This document shows, piece by piece, positions 16,550 to 24,907 of a DNA stretch of 64,000 nucleotides. This DNA comes from Candidatus Aphodovivens excrementavium. Lineage in GTDB: Bacteria; Actinomycetota; Coriobacteriia; Coriobacteriales; Eggerthellaceae. The stretch is from NCBI GenBank assembly GCA_018715935.1, contig DVKR01000033.1:56383-120382 (forward strand), given 5' to 3'. The notes below the pieces were generated by a model. That model was given only the letters and a program-made list of their open reading frames with translations. It made no database searches and was not told the DNA's origin. How positions within the stretch are numbered: the first letter of the stretch is position 1; every line of letters begins with the position of its first letter. Position numbers and translations under genes: made by a program.

Positions 16550-17659
16550 TTATACGCCCGTCAAATCGAACGGCGGTATAAAGCTCTCCTCGGCGGCTCC
16601 GCCCTCTTGCCAAAAATAGTCCTGAACCCCCAACTCGTCCGCGTAGTCGAGCAACCGCTCGTAATCGTCATCCGATACGCGCCGCGCAAGCTCCGGCATG
16701 CGCGCAAGCAGCCGCTGCGCCCGCGCGTTGCCCGCCCGGGCAGCTTCGGCCAGCACGGGCGTGTACTGGTTCATCAACGAAAGCCTCACCGCACTGCCGA
16801 AATGCCCGTGCACAAGGCTCACCACACGCCGAGAGTCTTCAAGCGCACCGGGCAGCAGCAAGTGGCGCACCACCACGCCGCGCAAAAGGCGCGGCTCTCC
16901 GTCCACCTCGTCGTACTCAGGCGCTCCCGCACGCGCCACCATCTCTTTTAGTGCGGCCAGCGCTACTTCCGGGTAGTCTGGCGCATGCGAATATCGGGCG
17001 GCAAGCTCGGAGGAGGCGTACTTGAAATCAGTCAGGTAGATATCGACCACAGAGGCGTTTTCGCGAATGGCTTCCACCGTTTCGTACCCTGAGGTGTTCC
17101 AAACTATCGGCAAGGTCAGCCCTCGCTCTTTGGCGCGCCGCACTGCCTCGCGAATTAAGGAAGCGTAGTGGGTAGGCGTCACGAAGTTGATATTGAGCGC
17201 GCCCTGTTCCTGCAGCTCAAGGCACATCTGAGCGATGCGGTCGAGGGAGACCGCACTTCCCGTCGCTCCTGCGGCGATAACCGCATTCTGACAGTAAGCG
17301 CAGTGTAGAGGGCAGTGCGAAAAGAAAATCGTGCCGCTTCCGGCCTCGCCGCTTAAAGGAGGCTCCTCCCAAAAATGAAGCGCCGCGCGCGCAACCAGCA
17401 CGGCGTCGTCGGCGCCACACTCTCCACGCTCGCCGGCTTGTCGATTGACGCCGCAGCGCCGAGGGCACATCTCGCACTCAGTAGGAAGGAAGCTGTCGTC
17501 TGCTGTCAGGCTGTCAACTGCTGCCAGGCTGTTGTCTGCTGCCAGGCTATCGTCCCCTGCCAGGTGACCGTCCCCTGCCAGGTGGTCGTTTCCACGGCAG
17601 CCGACGACCCCGGCTTCGCCATTGCCGCTGTCAAGCTTTTGAAAGGCTTTCGCGCTCAC
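16550..17659 (-). CDS. PflX-like radical SAM protein with repeat-containing N-terminus
   Basis: A 369-residue radical SAM protein of the COG1313 (PflX, pyruvate formate-lyase activase-like) type. The cluster motif CxxxCxxC appears as CPLHCAYC near residue 112. A preceding Cys set, CEMCPRRCGVNR with GECGAD, is typical of this family. It should cleave SAM reductively, but its target is unknown. Residues about 20-56 are a hexapeptide repeat (GDDSLA, ADNSLA, AVDSLT...) encoded by the 18-bp tandem array. The real start could be the GTG at 17659 or a codon nearer the Cys motif, because no convincing ribosome-binding site is seen. It follows the dehydrogenase-like gene by 38 bp. Confidence 0.8.
   Translation of the reverse strand: MSAKAFQKLDSGNGEAGVVGCRGNDHLAGDGHLAGDDSLAADNSLAAVDSLTADDSFLPTECEMCPRRCGVNRQAGERGECGADDAVLVARAALHFWEEPPLSGEAGSGTIFFSHCPLHCAYCQNAVIAAGATGSAVSLDRIAQMCLELQEQGALNINFVTPTHYASLIREAVRRAKERGLTLPIVWNTSGYETVEAIRENASVVDIYLTDFKYASSELAARYSHAPDYPEVALAALKEMVARAGAPEYDEVDGEPRLLRGVVVRHLLLPGALEDSRRVVSLVHGHFGSAVRLSLMNQYTPVLAEAARAGNARAQRLLARMPELARRVSDDDYERLLDYADELGVQDYFWQEGGAAEESFIPPFDLTGV
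17492..17599. repeat. Six degenerate 18-bp tandem repeats inside the radical SAM gene
   Basis: Phased 18-mers such as GCTGTCAACTGCTGCCAG, GCTGTTGTCTGCTGCCAG, GCTATCGTCCCCTGCCAG and GTGACCGTCCCCTGCCAG. The period equals six codons, so the leftward frame stays open and encodes an acidic hexapeptide repeat at the protein N-terminus. Confidence 0.8.
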
Positions 17660-17697
17660 GCTGAGGCCGCCTTGGCAGATCCGCAGTACCGCGACGC

Positions 17698-18720
17698 CTA
17701 GTTAGGCGAATAGGAGCCGAAACCGCCGTGATACACTCCGTCGTTATCGTAGCCGGTGTAGCCGTCGTAATCGTCGTCGCCGTACTCGTCATAGGAATCG
17801 TCGTCGCCGAAGTCGCGCTGCTCGCGCAGCCCGCCGTGGCCCGCTTCGGGCTGGTCGCTGTAGAAATGCTCCGCACGCGTCCAGTCAAGACCCTGCTCGG
17901 CGCAATCTTTCTCCTCGCCGTATACCAGCGACAGCGCGGCGGGAGCCTTGTCGGAGCCACCGATAACCGCCAAAAGCTCCAACAAGTGCATGCATGCCTC
18001 CGCCTGGGGCAGAATAAGCTCAGAGTCGTCGGCCGCCATGAGCGCGGCGGCAAGCTCGCCCATCATCATTTCGAGCGTATAGGTGCCTGCGAAGCGCTGC
18101 TGGAGGATGGCTTCCAAATAGCGCTGAGAAACGTCGGAAATCGGATGGGGCGCATCGGGCGCGAGCGCTGCCGCAGACGCGCTGCGGCGAACCGCATGGC
18201 ACAGAGCCTGGGCTTCTGCGCTGGACACAAGCGCCGAAACTTGCTGGATGGTGCGGGCGGCGCGTGCGAGCTGGGCAGAGCCCAGAGGCCCTTCCTCTAT
18301 CACCTCGTGAGCCAACGCCTCGAGAAACGACCTGGCGTCGGCAACGTCGTCTTCCTCCCCTGCCGCAAAGCAGAGCAGGTTTTCCGGACGCGAGAACGCG
18401 TCTTCCCACGTGGGGTCGATAACGGCAAGAGGAGCTTCAACAGGGCGCAGGTCGCTCACCAAGGCCACAGCCGAGAGCTCGCGCGAAAACCCAGGGGTGG
18501 AAGGCGAAAGGTCGATAAGCAGCGTTTTCGGATGGGCGGACTGCACAAAACCGCCTTCGTCGAAGTAGGCGTCTTCAAGCGCTTGCTGGTTCGTGCAATA
18601 CGTCACCACAGCGCCCGCGTCTTCCAGCTGATCGACGCGCTGCCAGCCGGCATTTGCCGCCAATCGCTCGACGGCTCCTCCGACGGTGGAATTGCCATAG
18701 AACACAAACGTATTTTCCAT
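17698..18720 (-). CDS. Beta-hydroxyacid dehydrogenase-like protein with acidic Tyr/Gly-rich tail
   Basis: A 340-residue protein starting MENTFVFYGNSTVGGAVERL, which resembles the Rossmann start of the 6-phosphogluconate / 3-hydroxyisobutyrate dehydrogenase superfamily, although the usual GxGxxG is altered (YGNSTVGG). A segment LSPSTPGFSRELSAVALVSD recalls the substrate loop of that family, and a helical C-terminal domain follows. I cannot see the full catalytic set, so activity is doubtful. The last 35 residues are an unusual acidic, Tyr- and Gly-rich tail (FGDDDSYDEYGDDDYDGY onward). The start at 18720 is chosen over an upstream alternative by the fit to the Rossmann strand. It probably shares a transcript with the radical SAM gene. 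Confidence 0.6.
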   Translation of the reverse strand: MENTFVFYGNSTVGGAVERLAANAGWQRVDQLEDAGAVVTYCTNQQALEDAYFDEGGFVQSAHPKTLLIDLSPSTPGFSRELSAVALVSDLRPVEAPLAVIDPTWEDAFSRPENLLCFAAGEEDDVADARSFLEALAHEVIEEGPLGSAQLARAARTIQQVSALVSSAEAQALCHAVRRSASAAALAPDAPHPISDVSQRYLEAILQQRFAGTYTLEMMMGELAAALMAADDSELILPQAEACMHLLELLAVIGGSDKAPAALSLVYGEEKDCAEQGLDWTRAEHFYSDQPEAGHGGLREQRDFGDDDSYDEYGDDDYDGYTGYDNDGVYHGGFGSYSPN

Positions 18721-18874
18721 CCCTGAAAATCCCTTCACGCTACACAATGCACCGCCCGAGAAAAAGCGGCGCTGAACAATGTCGAACGACCTTGCAAACG
18801 CAACCGCGCCTCAAGCGCACCGCGTGAGCCCTTGCGAGCGCACACGAAGCCCCGCTCAAAAGATCGCCATGGCT

Positions 18875-19801
18875 CTATGACTGCTTGACGCGACGCGCGA
18901 TGCGGTCGGCTACCGAGAGCTCCTCCCGCTTGTCGGAGCCCCAAAACACCACGGCGATCATGCCCGGGCCAACGTGGCTGCCGATGACAGGCCCGATGCT
19001 GCTCTCCAAAAACAGGATCGAGTCGTCGATTTTCGTAAGAGCCTCCTTGAGGCGCTCTGCGTCTTTAGGGCAGTCGGCGTTGCCTATCACCACATACTTC
19101 ACCGTGCCTTCGTCGGCAACGCGCTTGGCGTAGTAATCCGCAAGCTGTTTGATGCCCTTCTTGCGGCCTCGGGCAACGCCGCACAAAGAGAGCTTGCCGT
19201 CTGCGCCAATGCTGAGAAGCGGCTTCACATCAAGCTTTGCTCCCGCATAGGCCACAGAACCGGGAATACGGCCGCCGCGGCGCAGCGACTCGAGATCGTC
19301 CACCATGAACTCGGCATCAACGAAAAAGCGCGCCTCTTCCGCCCATCGCGCAAGCTCTTTGGCCGACAGCCCCTTTTCGCGCTGGCGCAACGCCTCGTGC
19401 ACCAGCAAGGCCTCGGCAACCGACGCCAAACGAGTGTCTACCAAGTACAGTTCGGCATCGGGGTGCTCTTCCATGATCTGCGAATGGACGAGCGCCGCAG
19501 CATCGTAGCTTCCCGACAGCCCGCTGGAAAACACGAGACAAACCGTAGGAACGCCGCTTTCGACCGCGCGGGTGAACGCATCCTGGTATACCGGCACGGG
19601 CACTTGAGCAGTACTTGGCTGAGCGCCGTCGCGCATCGCCTGGAAGAATTCGTGCGCCGTTGTGCTGCGGTACAGGTCGTCGGCATGTTCGCCGTCTTCC
19701 ATGATATAGGGAAACTCAATGAGCTCTACCCCTTCGCGATCCACCACCTCGTAGGGCAGGTCGCAACACGAATCGATGATGAGATTGCACGAACAAGTCA
19801 C
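18875..19801 (-). CDS. DegV family fatty-acid-binding protein
   Basis: A 308-residue DegV/FakB-type two-domain protein. The GTG at 19801 is selected by AAGGAGACGCCG upstream and gives MTCSCNLIIDSCCDLPYEVV. The lipid-binding signature VCLVFSSGLSGSYDAA lies near residue 90 and the second conserved region GSHVGPGMIAVVFWG near residue 275. Characterised relatives hold a fatty acid for phosphorylation by FakA. No FakA kinase is adjacent, so the partner must be elsewhere. Single-gene unit. Confidence 0.9.
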   Translation of the reverse strand: MTCSCNLIIDSCCDLPYEVVDREGVELIEFPYIMEDGEHADDLYRSTTAHEFFQAMRDGAQPSTAQVPVPVYQDAFTRAVESGVPTVCLVFSSGLSGSYDAAALVHSQIMEEHPDAELYLVDTRLASVAEALLVHEALRQREKGLSAKELARWAEEARFFVDAEFMVDDLESLRRGGRIPGSVAYAGAKLDVKPLLSIGADGKLSLCGVARGRKKGIKQLADYYAKRVADEGTVKYVVIGNADCPKDAERLKEALTKIDDSILFLESSIGPVIGSHVGPGMIAVVFWGSDKREELSVADRIARRVKQS

Positions 19802-19869
19802 CGGCGTCTCCTTACGTTGAACTAACCTTAAAACCACGTCGGCAAACGACGTACCAAGCGTAAGCCATC

Positions 19870-21351
19870 TTACGCGATACCGCGCATGCGCGCCACCAGC
19901 GCACGGCGGCGCTCATGCAATCCACGCTCAAGCCCAACAGGATACGTGTGCGGGTTGAGCATGCGCTTCTGGCTCTCGTCGAGCGTGTCGAGCTGAGCCG
20001 CCGTGCGGGAGCGTGCAACCATGGCATCGCGCGCCTCGCTCGGCAAAACCGCCTCTCCCTTTCTCGCAAGCGGCTTCAAAAGCGTTTCGAACCGCTTGCC
20101 GTGCAGGTTCTTGCGGCGCAGCGAATCGAACGGGTCCACAATGGTTTCGCACCCGTCCATCGGCGCGTGAATGTCGTAGACCATGTCGCCCGCAATGCGC
20201 CCGTCGTCGTAGAAATAGCGACGAACGTCCAGCACGCCGGGCACGGTAAGCTTTGCCGCCGTTTCGGAAATCTTGAGCCTGTCCTTCCACGGCTGCCCTT
20301 CGCCCTCTCGCGAGGCGGAAAGCTTGTAGACGCCGCCGAGCGTTGGCTGGTCGTAGGCGCACGCCAACTTGGTTCCCACGCCCCACGAGGTGACCTTTGC
20401 CCCTTCGTCGCGGATGGACTGAATCGTGTGCTCGTCGAGGTCGTTGGACAAAACGATCCCACAATCGGTAAGCCCCGCCTCGTCGAGCTTGCGCCGCGCC
20501 ATCTTCGCGAGCCATGCCAGGTCTCCCGAATCGATGCGAATTGCGCTTAGATGCTCGCCGCGCTCGCGCATTTCCAAACCAACCGTGATGGCGTTGTCTA
20601 TGCCCTGCTCCACATCGTAGGTGTCAACCAGCAGCACGCAGTTCGTGGGGAACTCCTGTGCGTAGGCACGAAAAGCAGTGAGCTCGTCGGGGAAGGCCAT
20701 GACCCACGAGTGCGCATGGGTTCCCGAGACGGGAACCCCGAAAAGCCTGCCCGCCAAAACGTTAGACGTGGAGGCGCAGCCTCCCACAACCGCCGCGCGC
20801 GACGCCCAGATCCCGCCTGCAGGCCCTTGGGCGCGACGCAGCCCGAACTCCGCAACGGGAGCCTGCGCCGCCAAGCAGATGCGCGCCGCCTTCGTGGCGA
20901 TAAGCGTCTCGAAGCCCACGCAGTTCAAGAGGGCGGTTTCAAGAAGCTGGCATTCCATGATAGGGCCGCACACCCGCACTATCGGCTCATGGGGAAAGAC
21001 AGCGGTGCCCTCATGCACGGCGTCTATGTCGACCGAAAGCTTGAAATCGCCCAGATAGTCTATGAATTGGTCGCTGAAAAGGCTCCCGCCCCCCGGCGCC
21101 GGCAAAGACCTCAAGTACGAAAGATCGTCGCTGGAGAAGCGAAACCCTTCAATGAGCTGCGCCAAATGAGCCATGCCGCTTGCGATGGCGTAGCCTCCCT
21201 TGAACGGGTAATCGCGAAACGTCATGTGGAAACACGCCTGGGTAGACTCCTTTCCCTGGTTCAAATACCCCTGCGCCATAGTGAGCTGATACAAGTCGGT
21301 GAGCAGTGCGTCATTGCCTTGAAACAGTGGATCGTTTAACTGTGAGGACAT
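19870..21351 (-). CDS. pncB: Nicotinate phosphoribosyltransferase
   Basis: A 493-residue enzyme that converts nicotinate and PRPP to nicotinate mononucleotide in the NAD salvage pathway. The start MSSQLNDPLFQGNDALLTDL at 21351 gives the standard length; a longer upstream frame runs into ricT and is not used. Diagnostic segments are YQLTMAQGYL, RRAQGPAGG, the active-site region SGTHAHSWVMAF and RIDSGDLAWLAKMARRKLDE. It follows ricT in the same direction with about 50 bp between, so it may be the last gene of the tmk operon. Confidence 0.93.
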   Translation of the reverse strand: MSSQLNDPLFQGNDALLTDLYQLTMAQGYLNQGKESTQACFHMTFRDYPFKGGYAIASGMAHLAQLIEGFRFSSDDLSYLRSLPAPGGGSLFSDQFIDYLGDFKLSVDIDAVHEGTAVFPHEPIVRVCGPIMECQLLETALLNCVGFETLIATKAARICLAAQAPVAEFGLRRAQGPAGGIWASRAAVVGGCASTSNVLAGRLFGVPVSGTHAHSWVMAFPDELTAFRAYAQEFPTNCVLLVDTYDVEQGIDNAITVGLEMRERGEHLSAIRIDSGDLAWLAKMARRKLDEAGLTDCGIVLSNDLDEHTIQSIRDEGAKVTSWGVGTKLACAYDQPTLGGVYKLSASREGEGQPWKDRLKISETAAKLTVPGVLDVRRYFYDDGRIAGDMVYDIHAPMDGCETIVDPFDSLRRKNLHGKRFETLLKPLARKGEAVLPSEARDAMVARSRTAAQLDTLDESQKRMLNPHTYPVGLERGLHERRRALVARMRGIA

Positions 21352-21403
21352 TGTCGCTTCAAGACCTTTCTCTTTATTGCGAAATCGCGCAGACCGGCTC
21401 TCG

Positions 21404-22894
21404 TCAGCCTTGCGTCGAGCCCGCAGCGTCTCCTTGGCCGTGCGCTCTATGGCTGCGTCTGCGCGGTTTTCTCCGTGTGGCTTGCTCTTGCTTCGGCGCC
21501 GACGACGCGCGATTCGAACCGCGCTCGTCTGTGCCGGGCTGCGTATGCTGGCGCAAAGCGGAAGATTTTCTTCCGGGACGCGCAGGGGTCTGCTTTGCCG
21601 CCGACTGGGCGCCCTCGCCGCGCGCATCCTGGGACGTGCGCTTTTTGGGCTTTTGCGAAGCGTTTGCGGGCTTGGGCTTGCGGGCCTGCTGCTTGCGCCC
21701 TTGCTGCTTTTGGGAGGACGGCTTTTGCCCCTGGTCCGTCTCTCGCCCGTGGATCTGCACCTGGCCTCGTTTTTTCAAACGCGGCGTCGCCGCCGCTTCC
21801 TCAGACGCAGTGGAGACGCGCGAACGGCGGCGCGGCTTGCGCGAGGCGCTCTGAGCTTCCTCGTGAGTGCGCTCGCGTTTCTTTGACGCCCCGCCTGCCT
21901 GGGAGCCCTTCTTGGCAGACTTGCGCGACAAGGCGGTATGGCGCACCGCGCCCGGTCGGGCCAAGGCATCGGTTCCGGAAAGCTGCTGAGACGAAGAGAA
22001 CACCGAAACTGCGCCGAGGTCTATCGGCTCGGGAGCTGTTGCCTCCTGCCAGGCCTCGTCGCCTACGGTCGTGGGTCGGCTGCCTTCCGCCGGAGGGTCG
22101 AACGACGCAAGGGGAACCTTTACCGCCTGCCCTTCCTCGGTTTTTAGGGTGACGATCTCGCGCGGCACGTCGAGATCGGCAACTTTGGCAACCCCCTCAG
22201 GCGTTGCGATGGGGGCGTTTTTCTTTGGCGCGCGCGCCTTAAACTCCTTATAGGCATCGAACTCGTAGCGCAAGCAGCACATGAGGCGCCCGCACACACC
22301 GGAGATCTTTTGCGGATTGAGCGAGAGGTCTTGCTCTTTCGCCATGCGAATTGACACGGGACAGAATTCGCCGCCAAGCCTTTTGCAGCACAGCTCCTGT
22401 CCGCAATGGCCCAAACCGCCCACCATGCGCGCCTCGTCGCGAACGCCTATCTGGCGCATGTCGACGCGCACGTGGAAATGAGAGGCGAGCTTGCGAACAA
22501 GCTCGCGGAAGTCGATGCGCTCCTCGGCTTCGAAGTAGAACACCGCATGGTCGCCATCGAGGAGATACTGCACCGAAACCGGGTGCATGTCCTCGCTGGT
22601 CTCGGCCGCCATCTTCTTGAAAACGGGCAGCGCCTCGGCAGAAAGCCGCTCCATTTCGACGGCCTTCTCCAAATCGCGCTCATCGGCCACGCGCTGAACC
22701 GGCTTCAGGGGGCTTTTCAGCTCCTTGATGCGCTCTTCTTCGACGTCGATGACGTCGTCTACCATGTAGCCCAGCTCGGTTCCGCGTGCAGTGCTCACCA
22801 CTACCGCATCGCCTTTGCAGGCCGAAATATCGCCGGGATCAAACCACAGCGTACGATGATTGTTCTTCAGTTTAACGGGAGCAACCCGCGTCAT
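21404..22894 (-). CDS. ricT: PSP1-domain protein RicT (YaaT-like) with long basic tail
   Basis: A 496-residue protein. Residues 1 to about 280 form the PSP1/RicT core, with Cys motifs GHCGQELCCKRLGG and GVCGRLMCCLRYEFDAYKEF. In Bacillus these residues help hold Fe-S clusters in the RicAFT complex, which affects RNase Y cleavage. The remaining roughly 200 residues are Lys/Arg/Gln/Ser-rich and probably disordered, far longer than the 270-residue Bacillus protein; RNA binding is a fair guess. The ATG at 22894 follows GCGAGG. Position just after holB is conserved in many bacteria. ricA and ricF are not in the window. Confidence 0.88.
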   Translation of the reverse strand: MTRVAPVKLKNNHRTLWFDPGDISACKGDAVVVSTARGTELGYMVDDVIDVEEERIKELKSPLKPVQRVADERDLEKAVEMERLSAEALPVFKKMAAETSEDMHPVSVQYLLDGDHAVFYFEAEERIDFRELVRKLASHFHVRVDMRQIGVRDEARMVGGLGHCGQELCCKRLGGEFCPVSIRMAKEQDLSLNPQKISGVCGRLMCCLRYEFDAYKEFKARAPKKNAPIATPEGVAKVADLDVPREIVTLKTEEGQAVKVPLASFDPPAEGSRPTTVGDEAWQEATAPEPIDLGAVSVFSSSQQLSGTDALARPGAVRHTALSRKSAKKGSQAGGASKKRERTHEEAQSASRKPRRRSRVSTASEEAAATPRLKKRGQVQIHGRETDQGQKPSSQKQQGRKQQARKPKPANASQKPKKRTSQDARGEGAQSAAKQTPARPGRKSSALRQHTQPGTDERGSNRASSAPKQEQATRRKPRRRSHRAHGQGDAAGSTQG

Positions 22895-22920
22895 AATCAA
22901 AACCTCGCTTTGTCACTATC

Positions 22921-24087
22921 TCAGCAAGCCCGCTTGCCTGCGCGACTGCGTGCGCCGCAAAGCGCATCGCGCACTTCAAGCAAAAGCCCGTCTATGCACG
23001 TCTCTGGCGACACATTATAAGAGATCGCCTCGTTGCAGCGCCGAACCGCAGCAAGAGCCTCGGCAACGCACGCCTCATCGACCGCAAGCGCGGCGTCCTC
23101 CAACGCTCCGCGAACGTCCACGTTGATAACAAGCTCGGGCGTTTCGGCGCAAAGCACCAGCACGTCGCGCAGCCATGAGGCCACGATGGAGGAGAGCTGG
23201 CGCAGCGACTCAACAGACCGAGCCGAAAGCGCTCGCTTGTTGCGCGCCTCGATTTGCCGAATAGCCGACTTCGCAAGAAAGTCGGCGTTCTTGGCAAGCT
23301 CTTCCTCTTGCTCGGCGCGTACCACATCGAGGGGAGCCTTCGAAAGAAGCACCAGGTCTTTGGCCATGCAGAGCACGTCCCAATCGTCTGCGTTACGCAG
23401 ACGCTCCATCGCCTCAAGCACCTGCGAGCGAAACGCCAAGCGTTCGTTGGACTTCAAAAACTCCACCGCGCGCGTAATGGACCCGCCGCACGATTCTATA
23501 GCAATGCGGCACTTGTCCAGCGAGGCGCCCGTATTCTGCGCCAAAATTCCTGCTGCCTCATGCGCGGGAATGTGGCGGAACGGCACCACTTGGCACCTCG
23601 ACACAATGGTGGGAAGCACGCCTTCGCGAATGCGCGCCAACAGAATGAACACCACGTCGGAAGGCGGCTCTTCCAGCGTTTTCAGAAACGCATTTGCCGC
23701 TTTGGTGCCCAAACGATCGGCCTCGTCGATGATGTAGACCTTTCGCTTTGCCTGAATGGGCGCCAAAGACGCCGACGCCACGAGCTCGCGAACCTGCTCG
23801 ATAAGGTATCCGCTTGCCCCCTCGGGATGCAGAAGCACGACGTCGGGGTGTTTTCTGCGCAGGATGCGGGAACACGCATCGCAGCTGCCGCACTGCCCGC
23901 CTCGGGGGCCTTGCGGCCCTTTTGGGCACATAACCGCCTGTGCAAGCGCATAGGCTGCCGTCATTTTGTTCGAACCCGTAGGCCCGCAGAACAAATAGGC
24001 ATGGCTCACGCGATCGTGCATCACGCTCGCGCGCAGGAAGTCGCGCACCTTCGGCTGACCGAGAATGTTTTCGAATGCGTCAGCCAC
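22921..24087 (-). CDS. holB: DNA polymerase III subunit delta'
   Basis: A 388-residue clamp-loader subunit. It starts MADAFENILGQPKVRDFLR. The P-loop GPTGSNKMTAAYALAQAV is followed by a four-Cys zinc module (CPKGPQGPRGGQCGSCDAC). The sensor regions KVYIIDEADRLGTKAANAFL and LEEPPSDVVFILLA come next. The usual GKT of DnaX is changed to NKM, as expected for a delta' subunit that does not hydrolyse ATP. It overlaps tmk by 8 bp and precedes ricT, the classical order. Confidence 0.93.
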   Translation of the reverse strand: MADAFENILGQPKVRDFLRASVMHDRVSHAYLFCGPTGSNKMTAAYALAQAVMCPKGPQGPRGGQCGSCDACSRILRRKHPDVVLLHPEGASGYLIEQVRELVASASLAPIQAKRKVYIIDEADRLGTKAANAFLKTLEEPPSDVVFILLARIREGVLPTIVSRCQVVPFRHIPAHEAAGILAQNTGASLDKCRIAIESCGGSITRAVEFLKSNERLAFRSQVLEAMERLRNADDWDVLCMAKDLVLLSKAPLDVVRAEQEEELAKNADFLAKSAIRQIEARNKRALSARSVESLRQLSSIVASWLRDVLVLCAETPELVINVDVRGALEDAALAVDEACVAEALAAVRRCNEAISYNVSPETCIDGLLLEVRDALCGARSRAGKRAC

Positions 24088-24838
24088 GGTTGGCCCCGTT
24101 CTGTCTTTTGCCGCGATGCCCGCGCTTGGGAGGCCGGTCGAGACGCGCGAACAGCGCCGGGTTGCTCTTCAAGTCGTCGCTCATCCACGGGAACAGGTCG
24201 CAGAGCTGCTCGAACACCGCACGTGCCGTGGCAGAGCGCTTTCCTGCGCTTTCTACCACGCGAATGCGCGCAGGGTCGCGCTGCGCCGCCTCTTTGAAGC
24301 CGCAGGCGACGCGCTCGTAGAATTCCTGCCCGCTGCGCTCCATCCTATCGGCTCCGCGACGCGTGGCGCGCTTGATGCTCGTTGAGGAGCCGCCCGCCGT
24401 CAACAGCACCGTGCGGTCGGGCGAAAGCCCCTGGCAGGCGAATGCGTTCGCACTCTGAACGAAGTCGAGCGAGAGGCCTCTTCCGTACGCTTGATAGGCA
24501 ACCGTGGAGTCGGTAAAGCGGTCGCAAAGCACCACCGCCCCACGCGCCAGCGCGGGCTTGACCACCTCGGAAACAAGCTGAGCCCGCGCCGCCTCGAACA
24601 CCAAAAGCTCGCTTTCGGCGGAAAGTTCCTCGTTTCCGGGATCGAGCACGACGCGGCGGAGCTTTTCCCCAATTCGCGTGCCGCCCGGCTCGCGCAGGCT
24701 CAGCACCTCGTAGGAGCGTTTGCGCAAAACGGACGCAAGAAAGCGTATGTGGGTCGACTTGCCCGCGCCGTCTCCGCCCTCGAAGGTAATGAACAGACCG
24801 CGGCCGTCCTGCGCGCTTGGCGAATATGCTTGCTCCAC
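24080..24838 (-). CDS. tmk: Thymidylate kinase
   Basis: A 252-residue kinase phosphorylating dTMP to dTDP. The GTG start at 24838 follows AAGGGAG. Walker A is GGDGAGKST near residue 24, and the DRF segment VVLCDRFTDSTVAYQAYGRG is typical. The LID-like segment has TRRGADRMERSGQEFYERV. The C-terminus extends about 35 basic residues past the usual end (…FARLDRPPKRGHRGKR) and overlaps holB. A FAD-dependent thymidylate synthase (thyX) lies at 37839-38519 and would supply its substrate. Confidence 0.93.
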   Translation of the reverse strand: MEQAYSPSAQDGRGLFITFEGGDGAGKSTHIRFLASVLRKRSYEVLSLREPGGTRIGEKLRRVVLDPGNEELSAESELLVFEAARAQLVSEVVKPALARGAVVLCDRFTDSTVAYQAYGRGLSLDFVQSANAFACQGLSPDRTVLLTAGGSSTSIKRATRRGADRMERSGQEFYERVACGFKEAAQRDPARIRVVESAGKRSATARAVFEQLCDLFPWMSDDLKSNPALFARLDRPPKRGHRGKRQNGANRG

Positions 24839-24907
24839 GGGTTCACTCCCTTCTTTGTAATGCCGTTCCTTGCGGTGCTTGCAGAAAAACGAATGGCGGG
24901 CCAGCCG

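Noticed and set aside
21352..21627. 92-codon N-terminal extension of PncB
   Set aside because: It overlaps ricT and is Arg-rich shadow sequence. The family start is at 21351.
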